Shown: positions 1-10,200 of the stretch, piece by piece | Numbering within the stretch: position 1 is the stretch's first letter | Layout of the letters: each line of letters begins with the position of its first letter | NCBI RefSeq assembly: GCF_000149955.1 | Contig: NC_030987.1 | Span: forward strand, 1 to 22,800 | Origin: Fusarium oxysporum f. sp. lycopersici 4287 | Lineage: Eukaryota; Ascomycota; Sordariomycetes; Hypocreales; Nectriaceae | Direction: 5' to 3' | DNA length: 22,800 bases | Notes under the pieces: model-generated | What the model was told of the DNA's origin: nothing | Database searches by the model: none | Seen by the model: the letters and a program-made list of their open reading frames with translations, nothing else | Translations under genes and position numbers: made by a program

Positions 1-1480
1 TTCATCACCATTGGGCCCGTTCGCGTCGACTTCGCCATCAATATCTCGATATTCCGCATCGATGATTCGCCCTGGACTGAGGATAGGTGGTATTGGAGAA
101 GCAACATCGTCCACCCTCTCCGACACGAATAGACTATCGTTGTCCTCCACTTCGACGGTTGGTTGGTCGCATAGCTCGTCGAGCTCATCCTCTCGTTCCT
201 CTCCTCCAATTTCCCCCCATCCTTGCTGTGTCGCCGGCACACTATTGCTTTCTCCATCGTAACCGTCGTCGGACTCGTCGAACTCATCGTCCAGTCCATC
301 GAGATAGGCTGGCCTAATGACTGTTTCTTCTTCGAGATTCGCTATGCCTTCGTTGACTTCTATGTTGATGTTGGCGCCATAGTCATACGCGTGGAAGGCG
401 GGTTGATGATCGGTCCAGAAAGTGTCGTCCTGTGCGGAGAACCTTTCGAGAAACCCCGTCCAGCCGTCCATAAATAGTGTCTGGAATATGACCCATTTGT
501 CAAAAGCAATCATCTGCGTCTCCTTGCCTCCGAGGGCCCATCTCGGCTCAACACCTTCACCAAGGAGCTCGCCTCGGAGGAAGATGTCCTTGATGTATGA
601 TGCGAGCATCAGAGCACGGCCCTGTACGAGTGCGGTCCTTGTATGTGTTGCATCGTGTCGTCGACGGGGGTTGTTGGCGCCGGCAGTTCTCTGATTCGGG
701 TGCATGACAATGAACCAAGCTTCCCGAGTGGCGCCGGTGGCAACGCGGAAGGTGCGGCCGCTCAGGTCAAAGTCGATACCCTGTGCATGCTTTGCGACAT
801 ACGGGGCACTCCAGTGGCGAAAGGATATTGTGATATTGTCAAAGAAGTGGCTAGGCCGGCAAATCGGCCGACGCGGTAGACCGACGATGCTGACGAAATC
901 GAGCCGGAATACGGGGTAATAATCGTCGTCCTCGCTCGCCGGCTTTGACCCAGTCTTCTTGCTCCCATAGTCCAAGACAACTCGGCGCTGGAGGAGGTCA
1001 AGGGCACGTGTCCCATCGAAGGCTTCGTCGTTCGTCTCGTCGATGAACTCGTCAGCTAACACGACATATCAGTCAGGATGAGTCAGACAAATATTTGAGA
1101 AACTGGCAGCGTGTCCTCGTTCAAGTTCTAGGTGGAGAAGAGGGTGGGGGGGGAAAGGGCTGAAACAAATCAATCAAGGCTTCTACAACGCTCTTCGAAC
1201 AATGCAGTGCCATACCATACATCCAGGAATCGCCGGCGCGACGGTCTACTCTCCAGCCTCTTTGAAACTGATCTGTAGCGTCTTCTGTGCTGACTATGCT
1301 CCCTTGGATGCTCGCGGGCTCCTCGAGATAATGTTCATCAGCCAAGAACGGAGATATAAGCTCTCGTGCCTCTTCTTGGTCCTCGCCATCATCAATGTCA
1401 GGACCGTCAGAGTGGACATCGAATTCGACCTCCTCTGGTAGCCCCAAGCACGGCATGATAGGCTTCTCAGCGTCCGTCAC
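1..1480 (-). CDS. Acidic uncharacterised fungal protein, C-terminus off the left edge
   Basis: I do not recognise a function. The minus frame is open from 1055 to base 1 with no stop (over 350 codons), and an upstream exon covers about 1480-1216. A plausible intron is 1215-1056 (donor GTATGG, acceptor GTTAG, 160 nt); it keeps frame and removes a poly-C tract and stops. No ATG exists at 1480 (the codon is GTG), so the start is either the ATG at 1456 or lies in an unseen upstream exon. The 5' part is acidic. The middle is well ordered, with aromatic-rich patches such as FRHWSAPYVAKHAQG, SGRTFRVATGATRE and AWFIVMHP. The 3' part (about 1-330) is very Asp/Glu-rich. I recall similar segments in uncharacterised ascomycete proteins but cannot name the family. 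The clean long frame with GC-rich codons argues for a real gene; exact splice sites are uncertain. Confidence 0.75.
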
Positions 1481-2495
1481 AACGGTTAGTTATGTTGACC
1501 AACGAGAGGTGACCCTAATCCTCGTAGGATGCTAACTGGTGATGAAAAAGGATATGAGTTGGTATGAAGGATAGGGGAAAGTGACACAACACTAAAAGAA
1601 ATACAGACTGTTTGTTTCTGTCAGGAATATCTCATTGTTGTCACCTGCGAAACTGTTCGCTGATTTATAGGATTCGACTACTGTACAAGCTGGTGCAGTC
1701 AGACGCGAAGCGCGTCGTTCTACGTCGTGCTATCATAGCCGTAGCTGAAGTCCTTTACGAAAGGGTACCGCGTCTTCAGTCAGGCTCGAGCCTCGTAAAG
1801 GAGGCAGCTACCGCACCTACCATCGGCTCATCAGCTTTACCCCGAACGCGCCCGTAAACAACCCGTGCCGGCATACCCAGGTCTGGGTGTCCGAGCGCGC
1901 ATGTGGCTGAGGCCAAACCCTGAAATATATAGCGCTATCTCATGCATCTTCTTCGAATTATCACATTCTCCATCACACGGAATGACATCAAATCCCTCGT
2001 GATGCCCTCATGTAAAGGGTTGGGGGGTAAATACTGCGGGAAATGAGATGGCTTACTCGTCACAAACACTATGAAACTCTAAAGACTTATCACATTTTGA
2101 AACAGCAGGGGTGCTCTACCCCCAGTCCAGTTCTTTCCGGCCTATCCGCATCTTTTTCCCTGTGTTTTCAACCTTCCCAATATTATCAAACCAGCCGTTG
2201 ATTCTAGGAACTCCAAAAATCAGGAGCGTGCACATGGTCGTGACAGTAACGACATTGGTTTAACCTAACTACTTCAGTAACCTCTCACAGGTTAAAAATA
2301 ATACGTTTAGTTAGAAAGTATAGTTTATTATTATTATTACTATTACTATTTATTTATTATAATTACTGCTGCTTATCATATTTATTTATTGCTGTGCTAC
2401 TGCCGATGGTTCGCCAGACTGAATCGTATATCTTTTGGTATAGGGTATGGCTCGCTCGTGCTCACAACCGCCGCCCCGCCCGCGCTGGGAAAGGA
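1481..2495. other. Intergenic stretch between two minus-strand genes
   Basis: No convincing gene is visible. A short plus-strand open frame at 1612-1857 has low-complexity, non-protein-like translation. The part next to the ParB-like gene's stop is AT-rich and includes a microsatellite. It presumably contains the 3' region of the ParB-like gene and the 5' region of the acidic gene at the left edge. Confidence 0.5.
2322..2392. repeat. TTA/ATT-rich microsatellite
   Basis: The stretch is almost pure A/T with TTATTATTATTATTACTATTAC-type trinucleotide and TTTATTTATT tetranucleotide runs. It lies about 100 bp beyond the stop codon of the ParB-like gene, so it may fall in its 3' untranslated or terminator region. 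Confidence 0.7.
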
Positions 2496-5400
2496 TCAAC
2501 GCTTACTTCCGGACGTCGCTACAGGACCATCCATCCAGGACGATCTCTCTTGTGGCTGCGAGCTAAGGATTCGATCCTGGTGACGCTGGCGTTGTTGCTT
2601 CGCCCTAGTCGTCTGGGATTGGCCAGGGCTTGGCCGCTCGTTCGGTAACAACGTCCTGGTTGCTGATAATTGGTGGACCCTGCCGCTCCCAACATCCCCC
2701 TTCGGTAGTTTTTGCAGCGGACGGCCGACTTCAGCTGCAACGTAAGACTTCTGAGGAGGTGGCTGGTAACTGTAATCTGCGAAACTTCTCCCCTGTGTGC
2801 CGTCTCTGTGGCGGTGGCTTCTCATCATTGCAGTCCCCTGGGCTGGAGGCAACGAGGATATCGCAGTCGTCGCATTATCAGTGAGCGGCGGCGGTGGCAA
2901 CGATAGTGGCTGTTGTTCAGGATGCCGTGATTTCTGGCGCTGCTGCTTTTGTTGCTGCATTCGGGGTAATAGGCCTTCTTCCATGGCTATGGCCCTTGTG
3001 CGCCCGCTGTCACGCTGTGCCCTGTCTGCCGTGTTGATCGGAACAAACCCCTGCGACGATGGGGGTTGCTTGATGATGATGTGGTGATTCGATGATACGG
3101 CACCCTGTTGTTGACAGAGCACTTCATTCGAGGCGTGGCTGATACGCTCTTCTGGTGGAAGCAAAGATGGCAACTGCCGCTGCTGTTGCTGCTGATCATC
3201 GTGTTCGGAAATTGCAGTGGCTGATGTCATTCCTGCCAGGATCCCCTCGTACCCCTGATACGCCGCCTGGATTGCGCGGAGTGCTTCACTCGACCAAGGA
3301 TGTCCTTCATCAGACTCGTTGTTTTCCACTGCTTTGCGGCATCGATCGGAAGCCCATGAGAGAACAGCATGATCGATGTAGGCACCAAGTTCGTTCGAGG
3401 CATACACGCCTCTCAGTGCAGGATTCTCCTTCACTTCGGGAATATTCCCCAGCTGACTACAGATAGCTCGTGTGATGGCTGAGGCCGGTGGTCTGTGGCG
3501 CATCTCGGACCGCGGTTGATGAATCGCGTTATCTGCGCCGACGCGTTCGGAGATCGAATTCTCCCACACCGGACGAAATGCAGGACCAAGGGCGTGTTGG
3601 ACTATGTGAAATAGGCCTGTCCAGAGGTCGCCGGTACTGAAGCGTTCTGCATAGTGCTCATCATGTTCTTCTGGCATCAAGTCGAGATAGTGTTTCGTCG
3701 AGGGATCCCTGAACTCGGTCATATGGCTGCGGACGTAGTCGAGGACCTGCCTTTCCAGCGTTCGTGAGCGCAGGTCGAGCCAGGATGCCATATCGTCGGC
3801 GCCATCGACATCGCCGTCTTCCCTCCGCCGAGCCCACCAATCATCCCCGTGAGTAGTTACCATAAGACCTTCGATCGCAGGTATCAAGTCCTGTCGTCGT
3901 AAGGGCTTATTGTTCTCGTGAGTATCGACAATATCTGCGGGTTGAGTGTTTACCCAACGTACTACATGGTCGATGACCTGTGCCATGACCTCGCCTTCCT
4001 CCTTCTTGATCTTCAACAAGGGCTGCACATCCGGAAACCGAAGAGTGAGGTTCTGTTGAAGATGGCGGCAAAGACCGTCATAGGCTTCCTTGTCGAGCGA
4101 GCTTAGAAATCCACTTCGCCGAGCTGTCTTTTGGACCGGTTTGATGGTGGAAGGGGCCGATGGGCTGGACTTGCTGTCGTCGTTACTGTTGCCGCCTCCC
4201 TTGGGATAAAAGACCTGGTGAACATCAGCAGCATCATAGGTGTCGCTTTTGAGGCTGCCGGCTAGCACATTCCAATCGGAAATTTGAATGGACTCGGAGG
4301 TGGAGGTAGGAAGTGCCCTCAGAGTTTCGAGTACCTGGTAGAACGCATCGAACCAATACTACTCCCAGGTCAGCAATATGTTCTAGGTAAGGCTTGATGG
4401 TGGCCAAGATTATTTTTCTTTTTCTTTCTTTTTCTTTTTTTGCCCTGGAGTGGAAGAGATGGACGAAACGATGAATGATGAACCATGATCCACAGACACC
4501 AAGGGCGAGTCACTCACATCGTCCAGTCTGTACCCTGCGATCTGATACCATTTTGAAATGTTAAATGTGGTTCTCCCCAGGGAGGTTCGACACCAGCGGG
4601 TAACCCGAGGTCTCCACCGCTCGCTTCGCCACAGCGTGACGAGACGGCTGATGGGAAAGCGAGCTTCACTTGTCAGGCACAAGATGTCCAGCATGCTTTT
4701 CTCGATACCCTTCTTGTTGACATTTCTCTCGACGGAAAATAAAGTGGGATCCCGATCAAAGGCCGAGACGAGCTGTAGCCAGATTTGACCATGGGTGTCG
4801 GGCAGGGTGAGATCACGGCGATTGACACGAAGCTTGATGTCAAGTTCGACTGGTAGAGTGTCTGTGCAGAAGGGTGAGTATGGTTTGTCATGTATATATT
4901 AAACATGTACGGAATGAAGATTTGTTAATAGTATCGGGGACGATTGAGAGGGGTCACACCTTTGTCGTAAAACTCGCAAATCCACCATAAATCGCTCGAA
5001 TCAGAATGCGTCTGTTTCACGTAGTCTTTCAAGGCCTCGATGCGATGCTGGCCAGCCATGAGCTCGGGCCTCTCGTCAATGAAATCGGCCCAGTTTCTAA
5101 ACGATAACACATATTGACGTCGGTCCTGGATATGGCTCTGATTGGTATCTGGGAGGGCGTTGATGATCATCTTTTGAACGGCGGCGGCACTGCAGGAGAC
5201 CTGGATGTAGTGCTGCTCAGCTCGACGTGCGAGGCCACCATTCTGGAAAGAGCGACAAAGATGGGCGACATGGTTGCGGTCGAGGGGCCTGTTACTGCCG
5301 CGAGACCAGGAGAAGTCGAGGAGATGGATGGGTAGCTCAGCGACGGCAAGGCGGTAGGGCTCCGCCTGTTTCCTCAGGGAATCGACCTCGGTGAAGGTTT

Positions 5401-5611
5401 GTGGAGCAGGCTTTGGGGATTTGGCGGGCTTGGATGGTGACGGTGGTGGTGATGATGATGATGGGATGTCGTTGACGACGGGGGTAAGGGAGGGAGAAGT
5501 GGATGGATGATGGGGTTCATGAGAAGGGTGGATAGGTGTAGTTTTCCGGCGCTTGGAGGGCCGGGGATTCGTGTTAGATTTGGGAGGCAGAGGGCGACCA
5601 ATTTTGATCAT
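2496..5611 (-). CDS. ParB/sulfiredoxin-fold protein with long disordered tail
   Basis: Three exons, 5611-4960, 4861-4518 and 4358-2496, give 952 residues. Introns are 98 nt (GTGTGA..CAG) and 159 nt (GTGAGT..TAG, with a poly-purine tract and a GCTGAC branch); both keep frame. The first ATG of the conserved part is at 5611. Residues 18-24 (SKRRKTT) look like a nuclear localisation signal, followed by Ser/Pro-rich linker. Residues about 86-217 resemble the ParB/Srx N-terminal domain: a box-I-like segment NRPLDRNHVAHLCRSFQNGG (107-126) and a box-II-like ELMAGQHRIEAL (183-194). In ParB the equivalent motif binds CTP, and in sulfiredoxin a Cys of a related motif is catalytic; here that position is Gln. 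Residues about 220-600 form an ordered helical region. From about 600 the chain is low complexity, with polyQ near 720. Function is unknown; the fold call is from motif recognition. Confidence 0.78.
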
Positions 5612-5900
5612 GGTGGTGGTGAGGATGATGAGGGCAGTGGATTGGTATATATTATGTATGATGTATATTTTATCGTTACTTTGTTCCCAAGTTAGGTGAG
5701 ATGTGGGAAGGGAATAGTTGAGGGGAGAGAAAGAGGATATGGATGAAAGTATGAGGAGTATTATTATATCGAATGGGAGACGGGAGAGGATACAGGGATC
5801 AGAAAGGCGACCAATCAAAGAAAGGTAGGAGACAAAGAAGGGAGGGCGAATGAAAAGTGCGGAGAGGGAAATAGAAGGTTAAAAGTTTAGAGGGAGGATG
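5612..5900. promoter_or_regulatory. Upstream region of the ParB-like gene
   Basis: The 290 bp ahead of the start codon hold TATA-like stretches (5646-5675, GTATATATTATG and a second TATATTTTAT) and purine-rich segments. Position and composition suggest a promoter; no specific factor site can be named. The minus frame of the first exon happens to stay open further upstream (to 5818), but that extension is hydrophobic, low complexity and overlaps the TATA-like sequence, so I did not use it as the start. Confidence 0.4.
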
Positions 5901-6060
5901 GGGCGCACGGACACTTAAACCTGGGATTGAGATATGAATTGGCAAAAGTTTTGGAGGATTGAGGGTGCACGGACACCTGAACCCAGGTTCAAAGAATGAA
6001 TTGGCAAAAGTTTTGGGAAAGGTATGGTGCACGGACACCTAAACCTAGGTTTAGGCGGGT
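5901..6060. repeat. 62-bp tandem repeat, about 2.6 copies, with palindromic core
   Basis: The marker GCACGGACAC begins at 5905, 5967 and 6029, giving an exact 62-bp period. Each unit continues with a palindromic core, and the first two then share GAATTGGCAAAAGTTTT. In the third copy the core is a perfect 18-bp palindrome, CCTAAACCTAGGTTTAGG (6038-6055). The cores of copies one and two are degraded, mostly by C/T and G/A changes. The array sits between a minus-strand gene starting at 5611 and a plus-strand ORF starting at 6140, so it lies in a possible divergent promoter region. Confidence 0.85.
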
Positions 6061-6139
6061 CTGGTGTAGAAAAAATGGCAAGTTTACTAGCAAGGTTATA
6101 AAAATGTAGAGACCTATAAGTAAAAAGGTCTAAATATTT

Positions 6140-6481
6140 ATGACTTGTAACCCTAACCAGGACCCCTTCGGCGTGTTTTTTGACTACAATCCTCTGGCTC
6201 AGCTTTTGTTGATGACAACTTCTGTCAAAGGTGGAGAATGGGTTCACTCGCCTAATTACCGACGTCACCTTCACCAGGGAAGCATTCTTTTCGTCTGTCG
6301 TTCAAAACGGGACATTAAAACGGACGATATTCATAGGTTTTGTAACCTCATTGAGGAAATCGCTGTGCCTTTTATCTTGAAGGAAGATGCATCCAGTCCC
6401 GGCGCAAAAAAGAGATTGCTGAGTCGGCTTGAAGAAGAAGGAACTCGTCGTGGCATGAAATACCGTGTGGAAATGTACTGA
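6140..6481 (+). CDS. Hypothetical small protein or gene fragment, 113 residues
   Basis: An ATG-started frame of 113 codons ends at 6481. The first 30 residues are uneven. Residues about 30-113 read like real protein, with charged helices and patches such as GSILFVCRSKRDIKTDDI and RRLSRLEEEG-like Glu/Arg-rich segments near the C-terminus. I do not recognise the family. It could be an independent small gene reading away from the ParB-like gene across the tandem repeat, or the last exon of a decayed larger gene whose upstream exons are lost in the AT-rich stretch at 6060-6140. No signal peptide or membrane segment is evident. Confidence 0.4.
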   Translation: MTCNPNQDPFGVFFDYNPLAQLLLMTTSVKGGEWVHSPNYRRHLHQGSILFVCRSKRDIKTDDIHRFCNLIEEIAVPFILKEDASSPGAKKRLLSRLEEEGTRRGMKYRVEMY

Positions 6482-7204
6482 AGTATGTTTTCGGCTTGTA
6501 CTGTTTAGCATACCTACCTAAATATTACTGCATCTTACGTTAAAAAATACATATTAGAGTGGTGATGATAATGCTAGAGTCGCGATGTAGTTTTTTCCAA
6601 GTCTCATCATGAAGGTCCATGCTGCCTCATTTTTCGACACCAGCTAACTACCCTATACCATACACCCATTCCAAGTCGCTGCGTATTTTATACTGCAACT
6701 GCCGTAAAGCATCCTTTTGACTGAGGCCATCTAGTATTTAGTATTATGTAGATTTCTTTTCTTTAACTAGCGCGCATTATAGAATTTCTGAGTCGAGTAT
6801 GATATCGGTCTTAAAAATAGGTCCAGGTATAATGCCGGCCAAAGTTGCGTAATTTCCTGTCAAGCCTCGGCCACTTATTCCACCTGAACAATAAACCTTG
6901 TCCGGATTTTGGGACCTAACAACTTGCTTTTTTTCTATCCGTCGGCAGCTGCGATCATAACTTTATGCACGTGTGCGCTACAAAGGTAGCCTTGAAATTA
7001 CGCAAGAAAATACATCGTACTGCACCCATAGTTCTCACCCCATCATGTACGCTCTGCATACATTCATGCCGCTCACCCCCGTCTAGTTCGACAGTGCAGC
7101 TCAAACTAGTGTTATCTTCGCCATAAGGATGGAAGGTACCTACTGCGCTATCCATCATGGAGAAGCCCTCTGTTCGCTTTGACTGATATTCACTGATTGC
7201 TACA
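6482..7204. other. Intergenic region between convergent genes
   Basis: No supported gene. A 67-codon minus frame at 6955-7158 exists but lacks family features. The region would hold the 3' ends of the 6140-6481 ORF and of the Ulp1-type gene, whose TAA stop is at 7205-7207. No repeat or RNA gene was noticed. Confidence 0.4.
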
Positions 7205-10200
7205 TTACTCTAGCCTGACTATCATCTGGTCTCTGACTGCCTTTCTCAAACGTTTCTGTGGTCTCCACGACTGGTCCGTCTCCTCTGTCTGCGCGCTCGA
7301 ACCCTTATCGTCGGAATGGATCGAATCCGTACCGACGACAACCTTACCAGCTCGTACACAGTCACGTCGTCGGAAATGTCTCCGGAGTCTTTCCCGCTCC
7401 TCCGCTGTTCGTGGACGTTTCCTAGCTAGCAGTTGTAGATAACGGAATCCTCGTGACTGTGCTGCTGGACCTCTTGGAGCTTCTTGCTCAGCTTGCCATG
7501 TCGCGGAACGCGAAAATGATACGCGAGACTGTCCAATTTCGGGTGTGATGCTTCCCCCTGGAGTGCTAGGATGAACGTTGCCAACCTCCAGTAGCTCGCT
7601 GAAAACTTGGCTGAGCTCGTCTAGGGTTTTATCTCGAATACGCGTGACCATCCGTAATTGGGGCGGATGGCCGTTCTCTACTACGGGAAAGATACAACCT
7701 CTATTATATGCCCCAACAGCACGGCCAAGTCGAAGCGTATCAATTCCAATACAGTCGCGCGTGCTGCTGATCAAGTCTCTAGTGGACCAGTGGTAGCACG
7801 GTTTTGTATTGTCTGCACTACTTGCCCAGCCTTTATCCCCGAACCGACGCCTGCATGCTTCCGATAGTAGTTGCGATAGATCGTCTTGAGTGGAGACCTG
7901 ACGGTCTGCGTCGTTGACCTTTCGCGTCGGTACAGCAGGCTCGACGTGCCCTGTAGACTTGGAAGATGGAGTGATGTGGACAACCGAGGCCCAAGTAAGC
8001 CGGCGTTTGAGATTGGTAACCCTACTTTCTTTTGTTGTCGTTAGAAGCTCTGTGTCTGACGGCCAGGGCAGAATCCAATGTGTCAGTAGCACAATTCGCC
8101 TAAGCTGTGCGTACCACTGTGTTGCGGCCGCCGCCCCAAGCACCATCTCCACGAGCTCGATGCTTCGACGAGTCGCGATGCGATACGGCAGCGAAGCCCA
8201 CCCTCTCCGACGCTTCATAGCCGTGCCGGTAGAGCTCGGCGAGAATAGGTCATCGAAGAGATCCTTCATGCTTGTCGACCGTATTTTGTTGCCAGCGACA
8301 AGGTGCGGTCTCGTGTGGCTCACATCACGTTGGCGGTCGTGGAACAGGTTCGATAGCCCATCGTAGCAGAAGCTTGGTGGGCTAGACTCTGGATATTTCA
8401 TCGACCCTTCGTCCGTCACATCGGAGCCTGTCTTCCAGCTCACGCTCCTCAAGGCCGCCCGCCAGACATCCCGTTGGAAGAGCTCGATGACTGTGGAATG
8501 CAGATATTCGAGCCACAGTCTCTTTGCCGCCCCGTCGTCCTGTACTCGATATCGCCCTAACCAACTCTGGGCTTGCCACATGCGAACGTGAACGTCTCGA
8601 ATATCCTTGAGGACTCTCCATTGACGCTTGTAATCCTGGCGTAGGAGGTCGTTGCCTACGGCGAGTCGATCGCCAACGTCGGAGGCGAACCGCCAGGTAC
8701 TCCAGTCAAACTTCCCTGGTAGCCACCAGCCAAAACCGTGCGACGTAGACGTCTTGTTCAGACCTAGCCCTTCTCGCTCTACCTTGACGATCCGCGCTTC
8801 CCCACCCTCAACTCTCACGCGCTGCGTCGACGTCCATCTATCTCCCCAGAGTACCGATTCTTTCGCGATGAGGGAACAATCGTAGCTGAACCGAAGTCCA
8901 CGAAGCGCTGCTGCCATAACAACAGTCTCGGGAAGTGAATATTTCAAGCCGGTCTGCGATTTTACATATTCAAATAGGAAACAATATCGATTGACGCTAG
9001 CACGGAGGAAACGGGCCATCGTTTGAGAAGAAACGGAGAAGAATGGATGGTCCCTCTCTTCATCTTCTTCATCATCGCCTGACCCATCCTGCGGGGGGCT
9101 AGATGAGAACAGACCAGTGATACGCCGTAGAAGGGCCAATGATACCCTGTCTTCTGCACGTATACCATATGTGAATGGGTGATGTGTTGATTCTTCATGA
9201 TGTATCTCATCATCATCATCATCCTCATTCTGGTCGACAGCGGGAACGTTGCGATGAATACGGAGCTTGCTCAGACGGTAGGCACATTGTACTCGGGACT
9301 GGTGGGCATGTGCCCCTCGTGTGGAGTTACGTTGATCTCTGAGATACGATGGGTCTAGCGCCATGCTCTCGGTGTGGCGGTTCTGGAACGGGTACTGCTT
9401 AGCTGCATCGAAGGGAACTTTGATGAGGTTGTAGAACTGGCTATACACGAGACCATTTCGAAGCTCCCAGCTTGATGAACTAGGAGTGATGGTCATATCT
9501 CTCGCATCACGAAGAGTAACAAACGGATAGGTCGTCCTGCGGATTGGCGGAGCCTGACGTTTGCCCGATTCGTCCTTGCAAGCGTCTTCCTCACGATGAT
9601 ACAGCCCGATTTTGGATCCGGCTCCACTGTAGCCGGCGACGCCAGAGCCTATCCATGCAGCAACGGCGCCAGATAAGCACGCGTCCATGTGGTCCTGTAT
9701 CGGCCGGCGTCATCTGGCGGCCGATGTCAATGTAAGTGACATCCGGATCAATGTACGCCTCGTCAACCGCAGAATTCCAGTGGTGCTGCCACTCCGCGAG
9801 TGCCGACTCGAACGTGGGCCGCATCCATGTCAGTTTGGTGTTCTTAGCAGCCATGTAGAGTCGCAACCCTGCATATTCAGGCCAGAGAGCAGCCCTGGAA
9901 TGTATCTCCTCCCATAAAGCTGCGAGGTAGCGGGACTGAAGCGTGACGTAGAAGTGCTTGCGTCGTGACCCCGGCTGTGCGGCCGGACCGTCTCGTCTTT
10001 TCGCTCCGGTAAACCCATCCAGTTCTTCTTCCATATCGGCCTCCTCTTCCTCCGCCACCGCCAGAGCTGCTAACGCTTCCCGAGGCGCACTGCAGTCCGA
10101 AGACGCGATGGCATGTGTCTTTGGGATATACTGGAGTATGTTATTGTCATCGACAACAGCTTGTATGGCGGGCAGCATCACCTCCTCGTACCAGTGCACG

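Noticed and set aside
4410..4445. Long poly-pyrimidine/poly-purine run as a possible repeat element or structural signal
   Set aside because: It lies inside the second intron of the ParB-like gene and is explained as ordinary low-complexity intron sequence.
5374..5601. His-rich frame (a run of His residues) on the minus strand
   Set aside because: It is an out-of-frame reading of the Ser/Pro-rich linker in exon 1 of the ParB-like gene.
7914..8366. 150-codon plus-strand frame
   Set aside because: It is antisense to the well-supported third exon of the Ulp1-type giant and has no domain.
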